A program made the translations under genes and the position numbers. From an uncultured Clostridia bacterium (GTDB lineage Bacteria > Bacillota > Clostridia > Christensenellales > CAAEEZ01): 64,000 bases of DNA. The DNA lies in NCBI GenBank assembly GCA_934365195.1, contig CAKRNA010000001.1, forward strand, positions 124,001-188,000, written 5' to 3'. This document shows positions 26,111 to 34,290 of the stretch, piece by piece (within the stretch, counting starts at the first letter, position 1; each line of letters opens with the position of its first letter). The notes below the pieces were generated by a model. It did not search any database, was not told where the DNA came from, and saw only the letters and a list, made by a program, of their open reading frames with translations.

Positions 26111-27961
26111 TTATTTGTTTTTTTTATTTGGGTTGTATTTTAGTAGCCTTACCGAGTTTAAAATTGCAATAACCGATACGCCAACGTCGGCAAATACGGC
26201 AAACCACATATTAGCAATACCCACGCCGCTTAGAATTAAAACGAGCAGTTTGATAGCCAAGGAGAACACAACGTTTTCCTTTACTACAATCATTGTTTTT
26301 TTGGCAATTTTTATTCCGCTTAGTAGTTTTGTTGGCTCGTCGTTCATAAGCACGATATCGGCTGTTTCCACCGCAATATCGCTACCCATTTTGCCCATTG
26401 CAATACCAAGGTCGCTGCCTGCAATAACCGGTGCGTCGTTTATTCCGTCGCCTATAAACGCTACCTTTTTGTTTTGTTTTAGGCTTTGAACCGCCTCTAA
26501 TTTATCCTTTGGAAGTAGGCTTGCCTCCACCTTATCTACGCCAAGGCTTTCGCCTATTTTGTTAGCAATGCGCTCGTTGTCGCCGGTAAGCATTACGGTG
26601 GTTTTGCCCATATCTTTTAGGGCTTTTATTAGCGTTTTCGAGCCGTCCTTTACTTCGTCCTCAATTACCACGTAGCCCGTTACCTTCCCGTTTACAGCAA
26701 GGTAAATAACGCTTCCCGTATTGTCGCATTCCTCTACGTTTACGCCCTCAACCAAAAGTAGTTTTTTGTTACCAACAAGGACTTTATCGCCCAAAAACGT
26801 TGCTTTAACCCCGTTTCCTGCAATTTCAACTACGTCTTTTACGCTATCCTTATCCAAATATTTTTCGTACTTTTTGCTTATTGCCAAGGCTATCGGGTGG
26901 TTTGAAAAACTCTCCACCGAGCCTATTATTCTTCTAAATTTTTCCTCATCGCCGTTTATTACTTCTCCGGTTACGGCAAAGTTGCCTTTGGTCAAAGTGC
27001 CCGTTTTATCAAAGGCAAACACGTCTATTTTGCTTAGCATTTCCAGGTAGTTGCTGCCCTTAATTAGCACGTTGTTTTTAGATGCGTTGCCAAGCCCTGC
27101 AAAAAAGCCAAGCGGCACGGATATTACAAGCGCACACGGACAACTTACAACCAAAAACGACAACGCCCTGTACACCCAAGTAGTCCACATTCCGTCGAAA
27201 ATAGGCGGCACAATGCCCACAATCAAAGCGACAAATACTACGATAGGGGTGTAATATTTTGCAAATACCGATATAAAGTTTTCGCTTTTTGACTTGTTAG
27301 AGGTTGCGTTTTCCACCATATCGATAATTTTGCTTGCCGTGGACTCTGAAAACTCTTTCGTCACCCTTATTTCAACCACTCCGCTTAGGTTTATGCTACC
27401 GCTAAGTATCTCGTCATTAACGCTTTTGTTTATCGGCAAACTCTCGCCTGTAAGTGCGGACAAATCAAAACTTGCGCTTCCGTCTACCAAAACGCCGTCA
27501 AGCGCCACTCTTTCGCCCGCCTTAACCACAATCACGTCGCCAACGTTTACGTCGAATGGATCTACCCTTACAGCCTCGCCGTCCTTTAACAAATATGCGT
27601 AATCGGGGCGGATATTCACAAGGTCCTCTATGCTGCGCCTAGACCTTTCCACCGCAACGTCTTGGAAGGTTTCACCCACCATATAAAACAGCATTACAGC
27701 CACAGCCTCGGGATATTCGCCGATAATAAGTGCGCCTATTCCTGCGATGCTCATCAAAAAGTTCTCATCAAAAAACCTACCTCTAAGAATGTTTTTAACC
27801 GCCTTTTTAATCGGCTCGTAGCCACAAATCAAAAACGACGGCAAGTACACGGCTAGCCATACGTACTTATTAGTCTTTATCAAAGCCGACAGAATTATTC
27901 CAAGCACAAGCAGGAACGACGACAGCGATATTTTGATTATTTCCTTTTTTCGCCCTTTCAT
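26111..27961 (-). CDS. P1B-type heavy-metal ATPase (Zn/Cd/Pb exporter type)
   Basis: Pumps soft divalent metals out of the cell using ATP. The 616-residue chain has helices at the N-terminus, the actuator TGES (171-174), the ion-site SCPCALV (Cys274, Cys276), the phosphorylation motif DKTGTLT (Asp318) and the hinge GDGINDAP. CPC followed by ALVISVP points to the Zn/Cd/Pb class rather than the copper class (CPCALGLATP). It lacks the N-terminal metal-binding domain found in many CadA proteins; a separate HMA gene ends one base before its ATG and supplies it. The ribosome binding site AAAGGTG lies within the end of that gene, so the two are coupled. An operator-promoter and an ArsR gene lie upstream. 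Confidence 0.93.
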   Translation of the reverse strand: MKGRKKEIIKISLSSFLLVLGIILSALIKTNKYVWLAVYLPSFLICGYEPIKKAVKNILRGRFFDENFLMSIAGIGALIIGEYPEAVAVMLFYMVGETFQDVAVERSRRSIEDLVNIRPDYAYLLKDGEAVRVDPFDVNVGDVIVVKAGERVALDGVLVDGSASFDLSALTGESLPINKSVNDEILSGSINLSGVVEIRVTKEFSESTASKIIDMVENATSNKSKSENFISVFAKYYTPIVVFVALIVGIVPPIFDGMWTTWVYRALSFLVVSCPCALVISVPLGFFAGLGNASKNNVLIKGSNYLEMLSKIDVFAFDKTGTLTKGNFAVTGEVINGDEEKFRRIIGSVESFSNHPIALAISKKYEKYLDKDSVKDVVEIAGNGVKATFLGDKVLVGNKKLLLVEGVNVEECDNTGSVIYLAVNGKVTGYVVIEDEVKDGSKTLIKALKDMGKTTVMLTGDNERIANKIGESLGVDKVEASLLPKDKLEAVQSLKQNKKVAFIGDGINDAPVIAGSDLGIAMGKMGSDIAVETADIVLMNDEPTKLLSGIKIAKKTMIVVKENVVFSLAIKLLVLILSGVGIANMWFAVFADVGVSVIAILNSVRLLKYNPNKKNK

Positions 27962-27962
27962 A

Positions 27963-28184
27963 TTAGCACCTTTTTACTACTATACCGTCCTCGAATTTTT
28001 CAGTAGTCTTAATCACTTTTTCAAAAATTTGTTCTGCATTCTCGTCCTCTACCTCGACTGCCATTTTTAGCGTCATAAAACTGATACTACAATCCTTTAC
28101 GCCTTGCATTTTTTTGATTATTCCCTCCAAAGTATTAGCGCAAACCGCACAATCTAATCCTTGTAATTTGTAATTTCTTTTCAT
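27963..28184 (-). CDS. Stand-alone HMA-domain metal-binding protein
   Basis: A 73-residue ferredoxin-like HMA domain with the metal motif GLDCAVC (Cys11, Cys14) and the usual beta-alpha-beta-beta-alpha-beta layout, plus an unusual terminal cysteine (KRC). In CadA/ZntA relatives this domain is fused to the ATPase N-terminus; here it is a separate gene, ending one base before the ATPase start, and probably hands metal to it or senses it. It is the first gene of the operon driven by the perfect TTGACA/TATAAT promoter at 28226-28255, behind an AGGAGG ribosome binding site. Confidence 0.9.
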   Translation of the reverse strand: MKRNYKLQGLDCAVCANTLEGIIKKMQGVKDCSISFMTLKMAVEVEDENAEQIFEKVIKTTEKFEDGIVVKRC

Positions 28185-28200
28185 AAAAAAAACCTCCTAA

Positions 28201-28255
28201 GTTGAATATCCGTTCAACTAATATTATTATAATTGAACACTTATTCAACTGTCAA
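28201..28255 (-). promoter_or_regulatory. Promoter with two ArsR/CadC-type operators
   Basis: Consensus TTGACA (28255-28250), 18-bp spacer, consensus TATAAT (28231-28226). Two copies of GTTGAATA-N3-GTTCAA overlap it: one within the spacer (minus strand, 28249-28233) and one palindromic copy, GTTGAATATCCGTTCAAC, just downstream of the -10 (28201-28218). TGAA-x-TTCA dyads of this kind are bound by CadC/SmtB-type repressors. A CadC-like ArsR protein is encoded 400 bp upstream, so metal-relieved repression of the HMA/ATPase operon is likely. Confidence 0.82.
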
Positions 28256-28644
28256 GGCTTTTTTGCAAAAATTTTCTTAGTTTTTATAAATTTATTTTTT
28301 TGCGAATTTACTACGTAATATGATTTTATATATATAATTAAATAAAATTTTCCAAAATCTATCCTAAATTGCTCTTTTAGTACTATTATGCCGTTTTTAT
28401 ATTGATATTTTATGTTGCTAGTATATCCTAAATCTATGCTAAATTATGCTTTTAGTACTTTTTACTGCTTATGCTAGTTGTCCTCAATATTATTTATATT
28501 GCTACCGACTGTATTGTAATGTGTTCTCTTTCTCCTGCTTACCTGTATTATTAAGTACCTTTCTGCACCGGTTAAACAACTTCTCGGTAAACCTCAATTA
28601 TATTTTAATATTCGCCTTAAAATCGCTTTACCAAACCTTCAAGG
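28256..28644. other. Intergenic stretch with a degenerate direct repeat
   Basis: No gene supported. Two related segments, 28360-28390 and 28423-28460, share TATCCTAAAT and CTTTTAGTACT-like blocks, about 60 bp apart. An open plus-strand frame here is low in complexity and lacks a ribosome binding site. Confidence 0.4.
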
Positions 28645-29001
28645 TTATTTATGTTTTACGTGCACTAGCGTTTCGGTTATAATATCCGACACGTGCCCAT
28701 CGTCCACAGAGTAAAACACCTCTTTACCACGCCTTTCGCTGCGCACCAAACGAGCCTCTTTAAGTACGGCAAGTTGGTGAGATATGGCGGACTTTGTCAT
28801 ATTTAATACCGCCGAGATATCGCACACGCACATTTCCCCTTCAAGCAGCGTGAACATAATATTCATTCTGGTTTGGTCGCCCAGCATCTTAAAAATTCTG
28901 GCCACTTTGTTTTTGTCCTCTTGGCTTGGCATATTCCCTGTTGCGTTTTTTACCGCCTCGTCGTGAATAACGTTGCAATCGCATATATTATTGTTTTTCA
29001 T
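28645..29001 (-). CDS. ArsR/SmtB family metal-sensing repressor, CadC-like
   Basis: A 118-residue winged-helix repressor that releases DNA on binding metal. The sensing residues match the CadC alpha3N site closely: Cys7 and Cys9 (with His13) in the N-terminal arm and Cys58/Cys60 in EMCVCDIS at the third helix. The recognition helix is in MTKSAISHQLAVLKEA. The C-terminal helix carries Asp/His residues (DDGHVSD, HVKHK) that could form a second, zinc-type alpha5 site. It has its own consensus promoter. Its probable targets are the two TGAA/TTCA operators at the HMA/ATPase promoter. Expected inducers are Cd, Pb or Zn. Confidence 0.92.
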   Translation of the reverse strand: MKNNNICDCNVIHDEAVKNATGNMPSQEDKNKVARIFKMLGDQTRMNIMFTLLEGEMCVCDISAVLNMTKSAISHQLAVLKEARLVRSERRGKEVFYSVDDGHVSDIITETLVHVKHK

Positions 29002-29018
29002 AATTACCTCTTACTACT

Positions 29019-29047
29019 ATTATAATTTGCCGCACGGTGCTTGTCAA
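29019..29047 (-). promoter_or_regulatory. Consensus promoter of the CadC-like arsR gene
   Basis: TTGACA (29047-29042), 17-bp spacer, TATAAT (29024-29019). The spacer holds a small GC-rich dyad (GCACCGTGC) but not the GTTGAATA-type operator, so strong autorepression is not obvious. Confidence 0.75.
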
Positions 29048-29067
29048 TAAAGAAAAAAACCTTAAAA

Positions 29068-29661
29068 TTAAGGTTTTCTCATATAATATCCCATTACTTT
29101 ATCCCAGTAAGGAAGCGGCGCTTCGTCTAATAGGTCAAAGCCTTTTGCAAGGTAAATTTCCTTGTTTCTGACAGTATGCGTTTCAAGGTAAACGTGACCA
29201 TCATCACAAAACTGCTCAAATATTTTTCTTAGTGCGCCCTTGCCCCTTTCCTCTTTTGCAACAACCACTAGGCTTAGATAATCGTCCTTTTCGCCCATAA
29301 GTTCTTTGGAGTGTTCCTCGGCGTAAGTTGCGTAAGTATAGCCACGCTTTAAAGCCTTTATTCCCACCTTGCAAAATAGCGTAACCACTAGCGTTGGTGC
29401 GTACTTATACACGTACTTTTCGTTTTTGCTTTTGCCGTTTGGAATATACACTATCGATACGGTGTGCTCGTCGTTTGTGTATAGGTAATCTTTGGAGCGT
29501 AGTAAATCATATTTATAGATATAGTACAGCGATTTTAATCTTTTTTTCTCGGATTGCTCCGCCAAAATATAATCGGTATAAAGCGCATACTCGCTAAAAC
29601 AAGACGCATATAACTTAGCCAAATCCTCGATTTCGTCCAGCCTTGCTTTTCTTAAATACAT
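29068..29661 (-). CDS. GNAT-family N-acetyltransferase
   Basis: A 197-residue acetyltransferase. It opens with the family start MYLRKARLDEIEDLAKLYASCF and has the acetyl-CoA pyrophosphate loop in VVVAKEERGKGALRKIFEQF (about 137-156, R-x-x-G-x-G/A). NKEIYLAKGFDLLDE is the typical late strand. The acceptor is unknown; a small molecule is likelier than ribosomal protein. AGGTG precedes the ATG. It stands between two metal-efflux loci on the same strand but nothing links it to them in function. Its 3' end meets the arsR promoter region closely. Confidence 0.82.
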   Translation of the reverse strand: MYLRKARLDEIEDLAKLYASCFSEYALYTDYILAEQSEKKRLKSLYYIYKYDLLRSKDYLYTNDEHTVSIVYIPNGKSKNEKYVYKYAPTLVVTLFCKVGIKALKRGYTYATYAEEHSKELMGEKDDYLSLVVVAKEERGKGALRKIFEQFCDDGHVYLETHTVRNKEIYLAKGFDLLDEAPLPYWDKVMGYYMRKP

Positions 29662-29726
29662 TTTTTCACCTCTCTACTTGTATCTTGAGGCATTCTACCA
29701 TATAAATATCTTTTTGGCTAGCATTT

Positions 29727-29939
29727 TTATAGTAAAGCCTCGTAGCCCTCGTCGTTGATGGCGTTTACTAGCACGCTTTTGTCGATTTGTTTATTTAATA
29801 CCACTTTTACTTCGCCGTTTTTACTGCTACTCTCGGCGCTTTCAACTCCGTCGATAGCGGTCAAAGCCTTGTTTACCCTTGCCTCACAATGCTGACACAT
29901 CATACCGTTTACTTTTATCGTCATTTCGATTTTATCCAT
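29727..29939 (-). CDS. copZ: Nested CopZ-like copper chaperone, in frame inside copA
   Basis: A 70-residue HMA domain (motif GMMCQHC) identical to the C-terminus of the CopA chain. The ATG at 29939 has a full AAGGAG Shine-Dalgarno (29951-29946) at an ideal 6-nt distance, inside the copA reading frame, and the protein from this point is the length of a normal CopZ. Either a formerly separate copZ has lost the copA stop and fused, or internal initiation makes free chaperone besides the fused form. Comparable dual production is known for E. coli copA, by frameshifting. Initiation here is inferred from sequence only. Confidence 0.6.
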   Translation of the reverse strand: MDKIEMTIKVNGMMCQHCEARVNKALTAIDGVESAESSSKNGEVKVVLNKQIDKSVLVNAINDEGYEALL

Positions 29940-32243
29940 ATTATTCTCCTTTATTTCATTCAAATTTTTTACCTCGTTTTTATTGCCGTTTTTTGTGCTT
30001 ATTTCACAATTCTCCCCGCAAATTTCCCTTTTCACCTTAAAAAAGTTGATTGTAAGAGCGTTTGAAACAACGCATACGCTACTCAAACTCATAGCAAGCG
30101 CACCAATCATCGGCGTAAGTTTTATGCCCAGCGGATAGAAAATTCCCGTAGCAAAAAGTATGCCGATTACGTTGTAAAAGAACGCCCAGAACAAGTTGAC
30201 TTTGATATTCCCGATCACCCTTTTGCTCAGCCTAATCACGTTTGCCACGTCGCTTAAATCACTTCTTATTAGCACTATATCCGCCGAATCAATCGCAATA
30301 TCCGTGCCCTTTCCTATGGCAATTCCCACGTCGCTGGTAGTTAGTGCAAGTGCGTCGTTTACGCCGTCGCCAACCATTGCAACCACGCCGTTACTCTTTA
30401 ATTTTGTCACTACTTTTTCCTTGTCGGTAGGCATAACGCCGCTGATTACCTTGTCAATTCCCACCTCGCAGGCTATTTGTTTTGCCGTGATTTCGTTGTC
30501 GCCGGTAAGCATAACCACGTCTATTCCCATATTTTTTAGGGTTTTAACAGCCTCTTTGCTGGTTTGTTTAATCTTGTCCTTAACACTAATAACGCCAAGA
30601 ACTTCCTTTTTGCTAAACACGATTAGAGGCGTTGCGCCGCTACTTGCAATCTCGTTTACTTTTTTAGTAATATCACAAACTACGCCCACCTCTTCAAGCA
30701 TTTTCATATTGCCTATATAATAGGTTTCGCCCATTACGTCAGCCTGTACGCCCTTTCCTTCAACTGCCTCGTAATTATCCGCTTTAACTAGTTTTACGCC
30801 GTCCTTTTTAGCCCTTTCCACCACGGAAAAAGCAAGTGGGTGCTCGGACAAATTCTCGATAGCGTAGGCAATTTCCATAAGTGAATTTGTGTTTTTCGAT
30901 ATGCTGAACACCTCGTCCACAGTAGGTTTTCCCTCGGTTATCGTGCCCGTTTTATCAAGGATTACCGTCTTAATTTTGTGCGATAGTTCCAAACTTTCGC
31001 TAGACTTTATTAGCATTCCGTTTTCTGCGCCCTTTCCTGTTCCGACCATAATAGCAACGGGGGTAGCAAGCCCAAGTGCGCACGGGCAGGCAATCACCAG
31101 CACCGATACTGCCATCGTCATAGCAAGTTCCACGTTTTTAGTAAGGCTTATCCACACGATAAAAGTAAGTAGCGAAATGGCAAACACTACGGGCACAAAC
31201 ACGCCGCTCACCTTGTCTGCAAGCCTTGAAATAGGCGCTTTGGAGTTAGACGCCTCCTCAACCAGCCTAATAATATTAGATATAGTGCTGTCACCAGCCG
31301 TCTTTTCGGTTTTTATTTTAATATTACCGCTTTTTACCGTGGTAGATGCCAACACTTTGCCCCCTACGGTTTTATAAACGGGCATACTTTCGCCCGTAAT
31401 ATTTGCTTGGTCAATAGAGGCAGAGCCCTCGATTACCTCGCCGTCCACAGCAACGCAAGAACCTGCCTTGCAAATAACCACGTCTCCTACGATAACGTCC
31501 TCGATTTTCTTTTGTACTTCCTCTCCGTTTTCTATTACTATTGCCGTTTTAGGAGCAAGTTCCAGCATCTTTTTAATAGCGCTAGTAGTTTTGGACTTAG
31601 CCTTTGCCTCTAAGTACTTGCCCACCCTGACCAGCGTTACGATTGTTCCTGCGGACTCGAAATATAGGTCGGTGTGATACTTTGAAACAAGCGCCATATC
31701 CCCTACCGATAGCCCGTAACTCATTCTAAAAATCGCAAATACGCCGTATAGTAACGACACGCCTGCGCCAACGGAAATAAGGCTGTCCATATTAGGCTTA
31801 AACTTAATCAACCTTTTAAAGCCCACGGTGAAATAGTTGTAATTTATAATCAAAATAGGCAGCACCAACACAAATTGCAAAAATGCGTAAGTCACGGCAT
31901 TTTTCTCGCCCACCAAAAAACTCGGCAGAGGTGCGCCAAGCATGTGCCCCATCGAAACGTACAAAAGCGGAAGCAATAATACGACCGACCAAATAAGCCT
32001 AGCCCTTTCCTTTTTCATATCGTCGGTTTTTACTTTTTCGCCTATAACAAGGGTGTAGCCAACGTCTCTCACCGCTTTTTCTAGGTCAAGCGGCGTAATC
32101 TTTTTTTCGTCAAAGTCCACCGCCATCGTATTTGTAAGTAGGTTTACGCTCACGCTTTTAACACCAAGTTTTTTCACGGCGTTTTCCACGTGCGATTGAC
32201 ACGCTGCGCAAGTCATACCTTGAACAATATATTTTTCTTTCAT
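29727..32243 (-). CDS. copA: Copper-exporting P1B-ATPase with N- and C-terminal HMA domains
   Basis: Exports Cu(I). The 838-residue chain begins with an HMA domain (GMTCAAC, Cys12/Cys15), then membrane helices, actuator TGES, the copper-type ion motif ACPCALGLATP (near 390), DKTGTITEG, the GDGVNDALAL hinge and the final membrane pair with the copper-site residues (YNVIG and MSLSS). After an Asn/Glu-rich linker of about 30 residues a second HMA domain follows (GMMCQHC). A C-terminal HMA is unusual in CopA. That domain also has its own start codon and ribosome binding site (see the nested CopZ entry). A consensus promoter precedes the gene; no CsoR or CopY gene is nearby. Confidence 0.94.
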   Translation of the reverse strand: MKEKYIVQGMTCAACQSHVENAVKKLGVKSVSVNLLTNTMAVDFDEKKITPLDLEKAVRDVGYTLVIGEKVKTDDMKKERARLIWSVVLLLPLLYVSMGHMLGAPLPSFLVGEKNAVTYAFLQFVLVLPILIINYNYFTVGFKRLIKFKPNMDSLISVGAGVSLLYGVFAIFRMSYGLSVGDMALVSKYHTDLYFESAGTIVTLVRVGKYLEAKAKSKTTSAIKKMLELAPKTAIVIENGEEVQKKIEDVIVGDVVICKAGSCVAVDGEVIEGSASIDQANITGESMPVYKTVGGKVLASTTVKSGNIKIKTEKTAGDSTISNIIRLVEEASNSKAPISRLADKVSGVFVPVVFAISLLTFIVWISLTKNVELAMTMAVSVLVIACPCALGLATPVAIMVGTGKGAENGMLIKSSESLELSHKIKTVILDKTGTITEGKPTVDEVFSISKNTNSLMEIAYAIENLSEHPLAFSVVERAKKDGVKLVKADNYEAVEGKGVQADVMGETYYIGNMKMLEEVGVVCDITKKVNEIASSGATPLIVFSKKEVLGVISVKDKIKQTSKEAVKTLKNMGIDVVMLTGDNEITAKQIACEVGIDKVISGVMPTDKEKVVTKLKSNGVVAMVGDGVNDALALTTSDVGIAIGKGTDIAIDSADIVLIRSDLSDVANVIRLSKRVIGNIKVNLFWAFFYNVIGILFATGIFYPLGIKLTPMIGALAMSLSSVCVVSNALTINFFKVKREICGENCEISTKNGNKNEVKNLNEIKENNMDKIEMTIKVNGMMCQHCEARVNKALTAIDGVESAESSSKNGEVKVVLNKQIDKSVLVNAINDEGYEALL

Positions 32244-32272
32244 TTATACCTCACCATATTTAGCATATGTTA

Positions 32273-32301
32273 ATTATAAAGTACTGCCGCTTTTATGTCA
32301 A
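32273..32301 (-). promoter_or_regulatory. Consensus promoter of copA
   Basis: Perfect TTGACA (32301-32296), 17-bp spacer, perfect TATAAT (32278-32273). Such a strong core is usually repressed; no obvious operator dyad was found. Confidence 0.75.
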
Positions 32302-32410
32302 TTTTTTTGTAATAATTTACCAAAAACGTCGTTATTTTACAAATAATGTATATCTTAATTATATTTTAATACAAAACTTTATATTTTTTGCAAAAAATAA
32401 CAAAACGTAA

Positions 32411-32439
32411 TTTACAAAATTCACTTTTTTATTTACACT
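32411..32439 (+). promoter_or_regulatory. Promoter abutting the NlpC/P60 start codon
   Basis: TTTACA (32411-32416), 17-bp spacer, TACACT (32434-32439). The ATG at 32449 is only 9 nt after the -10 and has no Shine-Dalgarno sequence. Confidence 0.4.
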
Positions 32440-32448
32440 TAAGCCACT

Positions 32449-33285
32449 ATGAAAAAGATATTTATTTTGCTAATTACCTGTATTTTATGTTTTGCAGGCT
32501 GCTCGAACGTAGGCAGTAAGCCAACAAGTCCCCCGACAGAAAATAGCCCTAGTCCGCCGTTAGAGAGCGTTACTCCTAGCAAACCAAACTTACCAAATAA
32601 CTCGGGCGAAGACAAGCCTACCCTAGCGCCTACTCGTCCTATAAAGTATGACGAATTGTTGCAAATTCATACAACGAGCCTAATTTTGTTTACGGGCGAA
32701 AACCAGACCGGGAAGAAAGTAGGCACGGTGTACAAAAACGACCTGTTGCCTATTTTGGACGTGAAAAACGGGCATTACGTCAGCGTTTTTAACTACAATA
32801 CCGTGCTAATTCCAACCTATTTGAACGTGTCGGTTAAAAAGTTTGCACCTCAAAGCGACAAAGTGGAAAAAGTGATTAGTGAAGGCAAAAAACTAATAGG
32901 CGTGCCTTACGTGTACGGCGCTGAGCGTTACCATTGGGGAAACGGAATACTAAACCAAAAATTTTCAAAATATGCTTTCGACTGCTCCTCTTTCACGCAA
33001 TATGCCTTTTTTAAAGGTAGCGGCATTTTGCTTGACACCACCTCTAGAGCACAATCCGGGCAAGGCAAAACCGTGAGTAAAAACGCATTGCGTCGTGGCG
33101 ACCTGCTCTTTTTTACCACGCCAAGCCGAGCAAATTTATCGGGGACGGAAAAAATAGGGCACGTAGCAATCTACCTTGGCGATAATTACATATTGCACAC
33201 CGCATCGGACTACGCAATTATCGAGCCGATTTCAGCAAAAAGGTGGAATAGTTTCGTTACTGCAAAGCGTGTAATATTCGATTAA
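32449..33285 (+). CDS. NlpC/P60 peptidoglycan endopeptidase lipoprotein
   Basis: A 278-residue lipoprotein with lipobox FAGC (Cys18), then a Pro/Ser-rich linker to about residue 60, an SH3-like region (about 65-130) and an NlpC/P60 domain. The catalytic cysteine is in FDCSSFTQ (Cys179) and the histidine in GHVAIYLG (about 238); RRGDLLFF is the usual strand between them. Such enzymes cut the D-gamma-Glu to diamino-acid bond in wall peptides. Anchored outside the membrane, it probably trims peptidoglycan. No ribosome binding site precedes the ATG. It is transcribed divergently from copA and has no partner gene. Confidence 0.9.
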   Translation: MKKIFILLITCILCFAGCSNVGSKPTSPPTENSPSPPLESVTPSKPNLPNNSGEDKPTLAPTRPIKYDELLQIHTTSLILFTGENQTGKKVGTVYKNDLLPILDVKNGHYVSVFNYNTVLIPTYLNVSVKKFAPQSDKVEKVISEGKKLIGVPYVYGAERYHWGNGILNQKFSKYAFDCSSFTQYAFFKGSGILLDTTSRAQSGQGKTVSKNALRRGDLLFFTTPSRANLSGTEKIGHVAIYLGDNYILHTASDYAIIEPISAKRWNSFVTAKRVIFD

Positions 33286-33342
33286 ATCCTAACATATTTT
33301 TAATAGTAAGCGGCAACGCTTAAAGCATAATTTTCCCACCAT

Positions 33343-33372
33343 AAAAAAAGAGTTCGGTACAATACCGAACTC
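33343..33372 (-). terminator. Strong terminator of the XRE-HTH gene, shared with the NlpC gene
   Basis: Ten-bp GC-containing stem GAGTTCGGTA/TACCGAACTC (33350-33359 with 33363-33372), CAA loop, A run on the left that is a T run on the minus strand. Confidence 0.85.
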
Positions 33373-33388
33373 AATTTCAAATAAATTC

Positions 33389-33420
33389 ATTTTTTGTCTA
33401 AACTTTTGAGGTGCACTTCA
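33389..33420. repeat. Transposon-end-like repeat, copy A
   Basis: Read on the minus strand it begins TGAAGTGCACC and continues TCAAAAGTTTAGACAAAAAA. The TG start and the CCCAAAAGTTTAGACA-like core resemble terminal inverted repeats of IS3-family (IS150-group) elements. The same motif recurs at 34291-34340 and 49252-49305. No transposase is nearby, so it is a relic or a MITE. Confidence 0.5.
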
Positions 33421-33442
33421 AATCCACGGCTTTTTTCTTTTG

Positions 33443-33688
33443 TTAATCGTATAATTCTAAATCTTCACTTTCAAATAGTGGATCGTTAAAAAATTCTGTC
33501 GGCGTCATATCCAAACCTTTAATTATTTGCATAACAGTACGTAAATTCACACTTTTATTTCTTTCGCTCATTAGCGTTTTCATAGTATTATGTGGCATCG
33601 CAATATTCTTTTCTAATCTATATTGCGACATATTCTTTTCTCTTAATATGTTACTAATTCTCATTGCTACTGCTGTACTTAGTTTCAT
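33443..33688 (-). CDS. XRE-family helix-turn-helix regulator
   Basis: An 81-residue Cro/CI-type repressor. The HTH spans about residues 10-62, with MSQYRLEKNIAMPHNTMKTLM as the helix-turn-helix pair, followed by the LRTVMQIIKGLDMTPTEFF cap typical of XRE proteins; the tail is acidic. The codons are mostly A/T-ending, unlike most neighbours, which suggests recent gain. It is divergent from a SLOG-domain gene; the 155 bp between them hold two similar 24-bp palindromes, so it probably represses both itself and its partner. Confidence 0.88.
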   Translation of the reverse strand: MKLSTAVAMRISNILREKNMSQYRLEKNIAMPHNTMKTLMSERNKSVNLRTVMQIIKGLDMTPTEFFNDPLFESEDLELYD

Positions 33689-33702
33689 AATTACCTCAAC
33701 CT

Positions 33703-33726
33703 CTAAGGGTGTATTTACAACCTTAG
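33703..33726. promoter_or_regulatory. Operator palindrome 1 in the HTH/SLOG divergent region
   Basis: A 24-bp dyad with arms CTAAGGGTGTA and TACAACCTTAG (10 of 11 positions paired). It sits 15 bp from the HTH start codon. The core GG-x-TGTA-N2-3-ACAACC is shared with palindrome 2. Confidence 0.65.
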
Positions 33727-33801
33727 TGTATCAAAGATAATTTTTAACATAAGGACATAATTACAACCCTAAAAAGTTGAAAAGCACAGCATTTTATGGT
33801 A

Positions 33802-33825
33802 TTATGGCTGTAAAAACAACCATAA
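33802..33825. promoter_or_regulatory. Operator palindrome 2 in the HTH/SLOG divergent region
   Basis: A 24-bp dyad with arms TTATGGCTGT and ACAACCATAA around AAAA, 18 bp from the SLOG start codon. A degenerate half site (TTACAACCC) lies between the two palindromes near 33763. Confidence 0.65.
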
Positions 33826-33843
33826 TATTATTTGGAGGCATTT

Positions 33844-34290
33844 ATGGTTATAACGTTCTTTGGACACGCTAAAAACACTTATATTAAAAACGACGAAGAA
33901 AGGTTATATAGGTTGATTGAAAAGGTTGCTGAAGGAAATATGGTAGACTTTTTTCTTGGTGGCTACGGGAATTTTGATAGCCTTGCTAAAAAGTGTGTGA
34001 AAAAGTACAAGGAAACGCATACGGACTCTAAAATGGTTTTTGTAACGCCGTACTTAAATAAATGGCTAGACGATAGAAAGGTATATATAGAAAAGGAATA
34101 CGACGAGGTGCTTTATCCGGAGTTAGAACAAACCCCGTTAAAATATGCCATTACAAAACGTAACGAATGGATGATAGAGCAGGCTGACTACATTATATTT
34201 TACGTTCAAAATCACTTTGGCGGAGCATATTCAGCCTTAATATATGCCGAAAAGATAAACAAACCATATACTAATTTATATTTAGGTTAA
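33844..34290 (+). CDS. SLOG-fold protein of the YoqJ/YpsA (DUF1273) type
   Basis: A 148-residue protein with a Rossmann-like SLOG layout: MVITFFGHAKN at the first strand (the family's FxGH motif), the FFLGGYGNFD glycine loop (about 36-45), then RNEWMIEQADYIIFYVQNHFGGAYSALIYAE near the end. SLOG domains bind nucleotides or nucleotide-derived ligands and occur in phage, stress and defence settings; DUF1273 members are often prophage genes. The ATG at 33844 has an ideal GGAGG; an ATG four codons up lacks one. It is divergent from an XRE repressor with shared operators and is bracketed by transposon-end-like repeats. Function unknown. Confidence 0.8.
   Translation: MVITFFGHAKNTYIKNDEERLYRLIEKVAEGNMVDFFLGGYGNFDSLAKKCVKKYKETHTDSKMVFVTPYLNKWLDDRKVYIEKEYDEVLYPELEQTPLKYAITKRNEWMIEQADYIIFYVQNHFGGAYSALIYAEKINKPYTNLYLG

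Noticed and set aside
28446..28682. Plus-strand open frame of 78 codons between the arsR and HMA genes
   Set aside because: Low complexity (Leu/Tyr/Phe-rich), no ribosome binding site, and it runs over the arsR 3' end. No family features.
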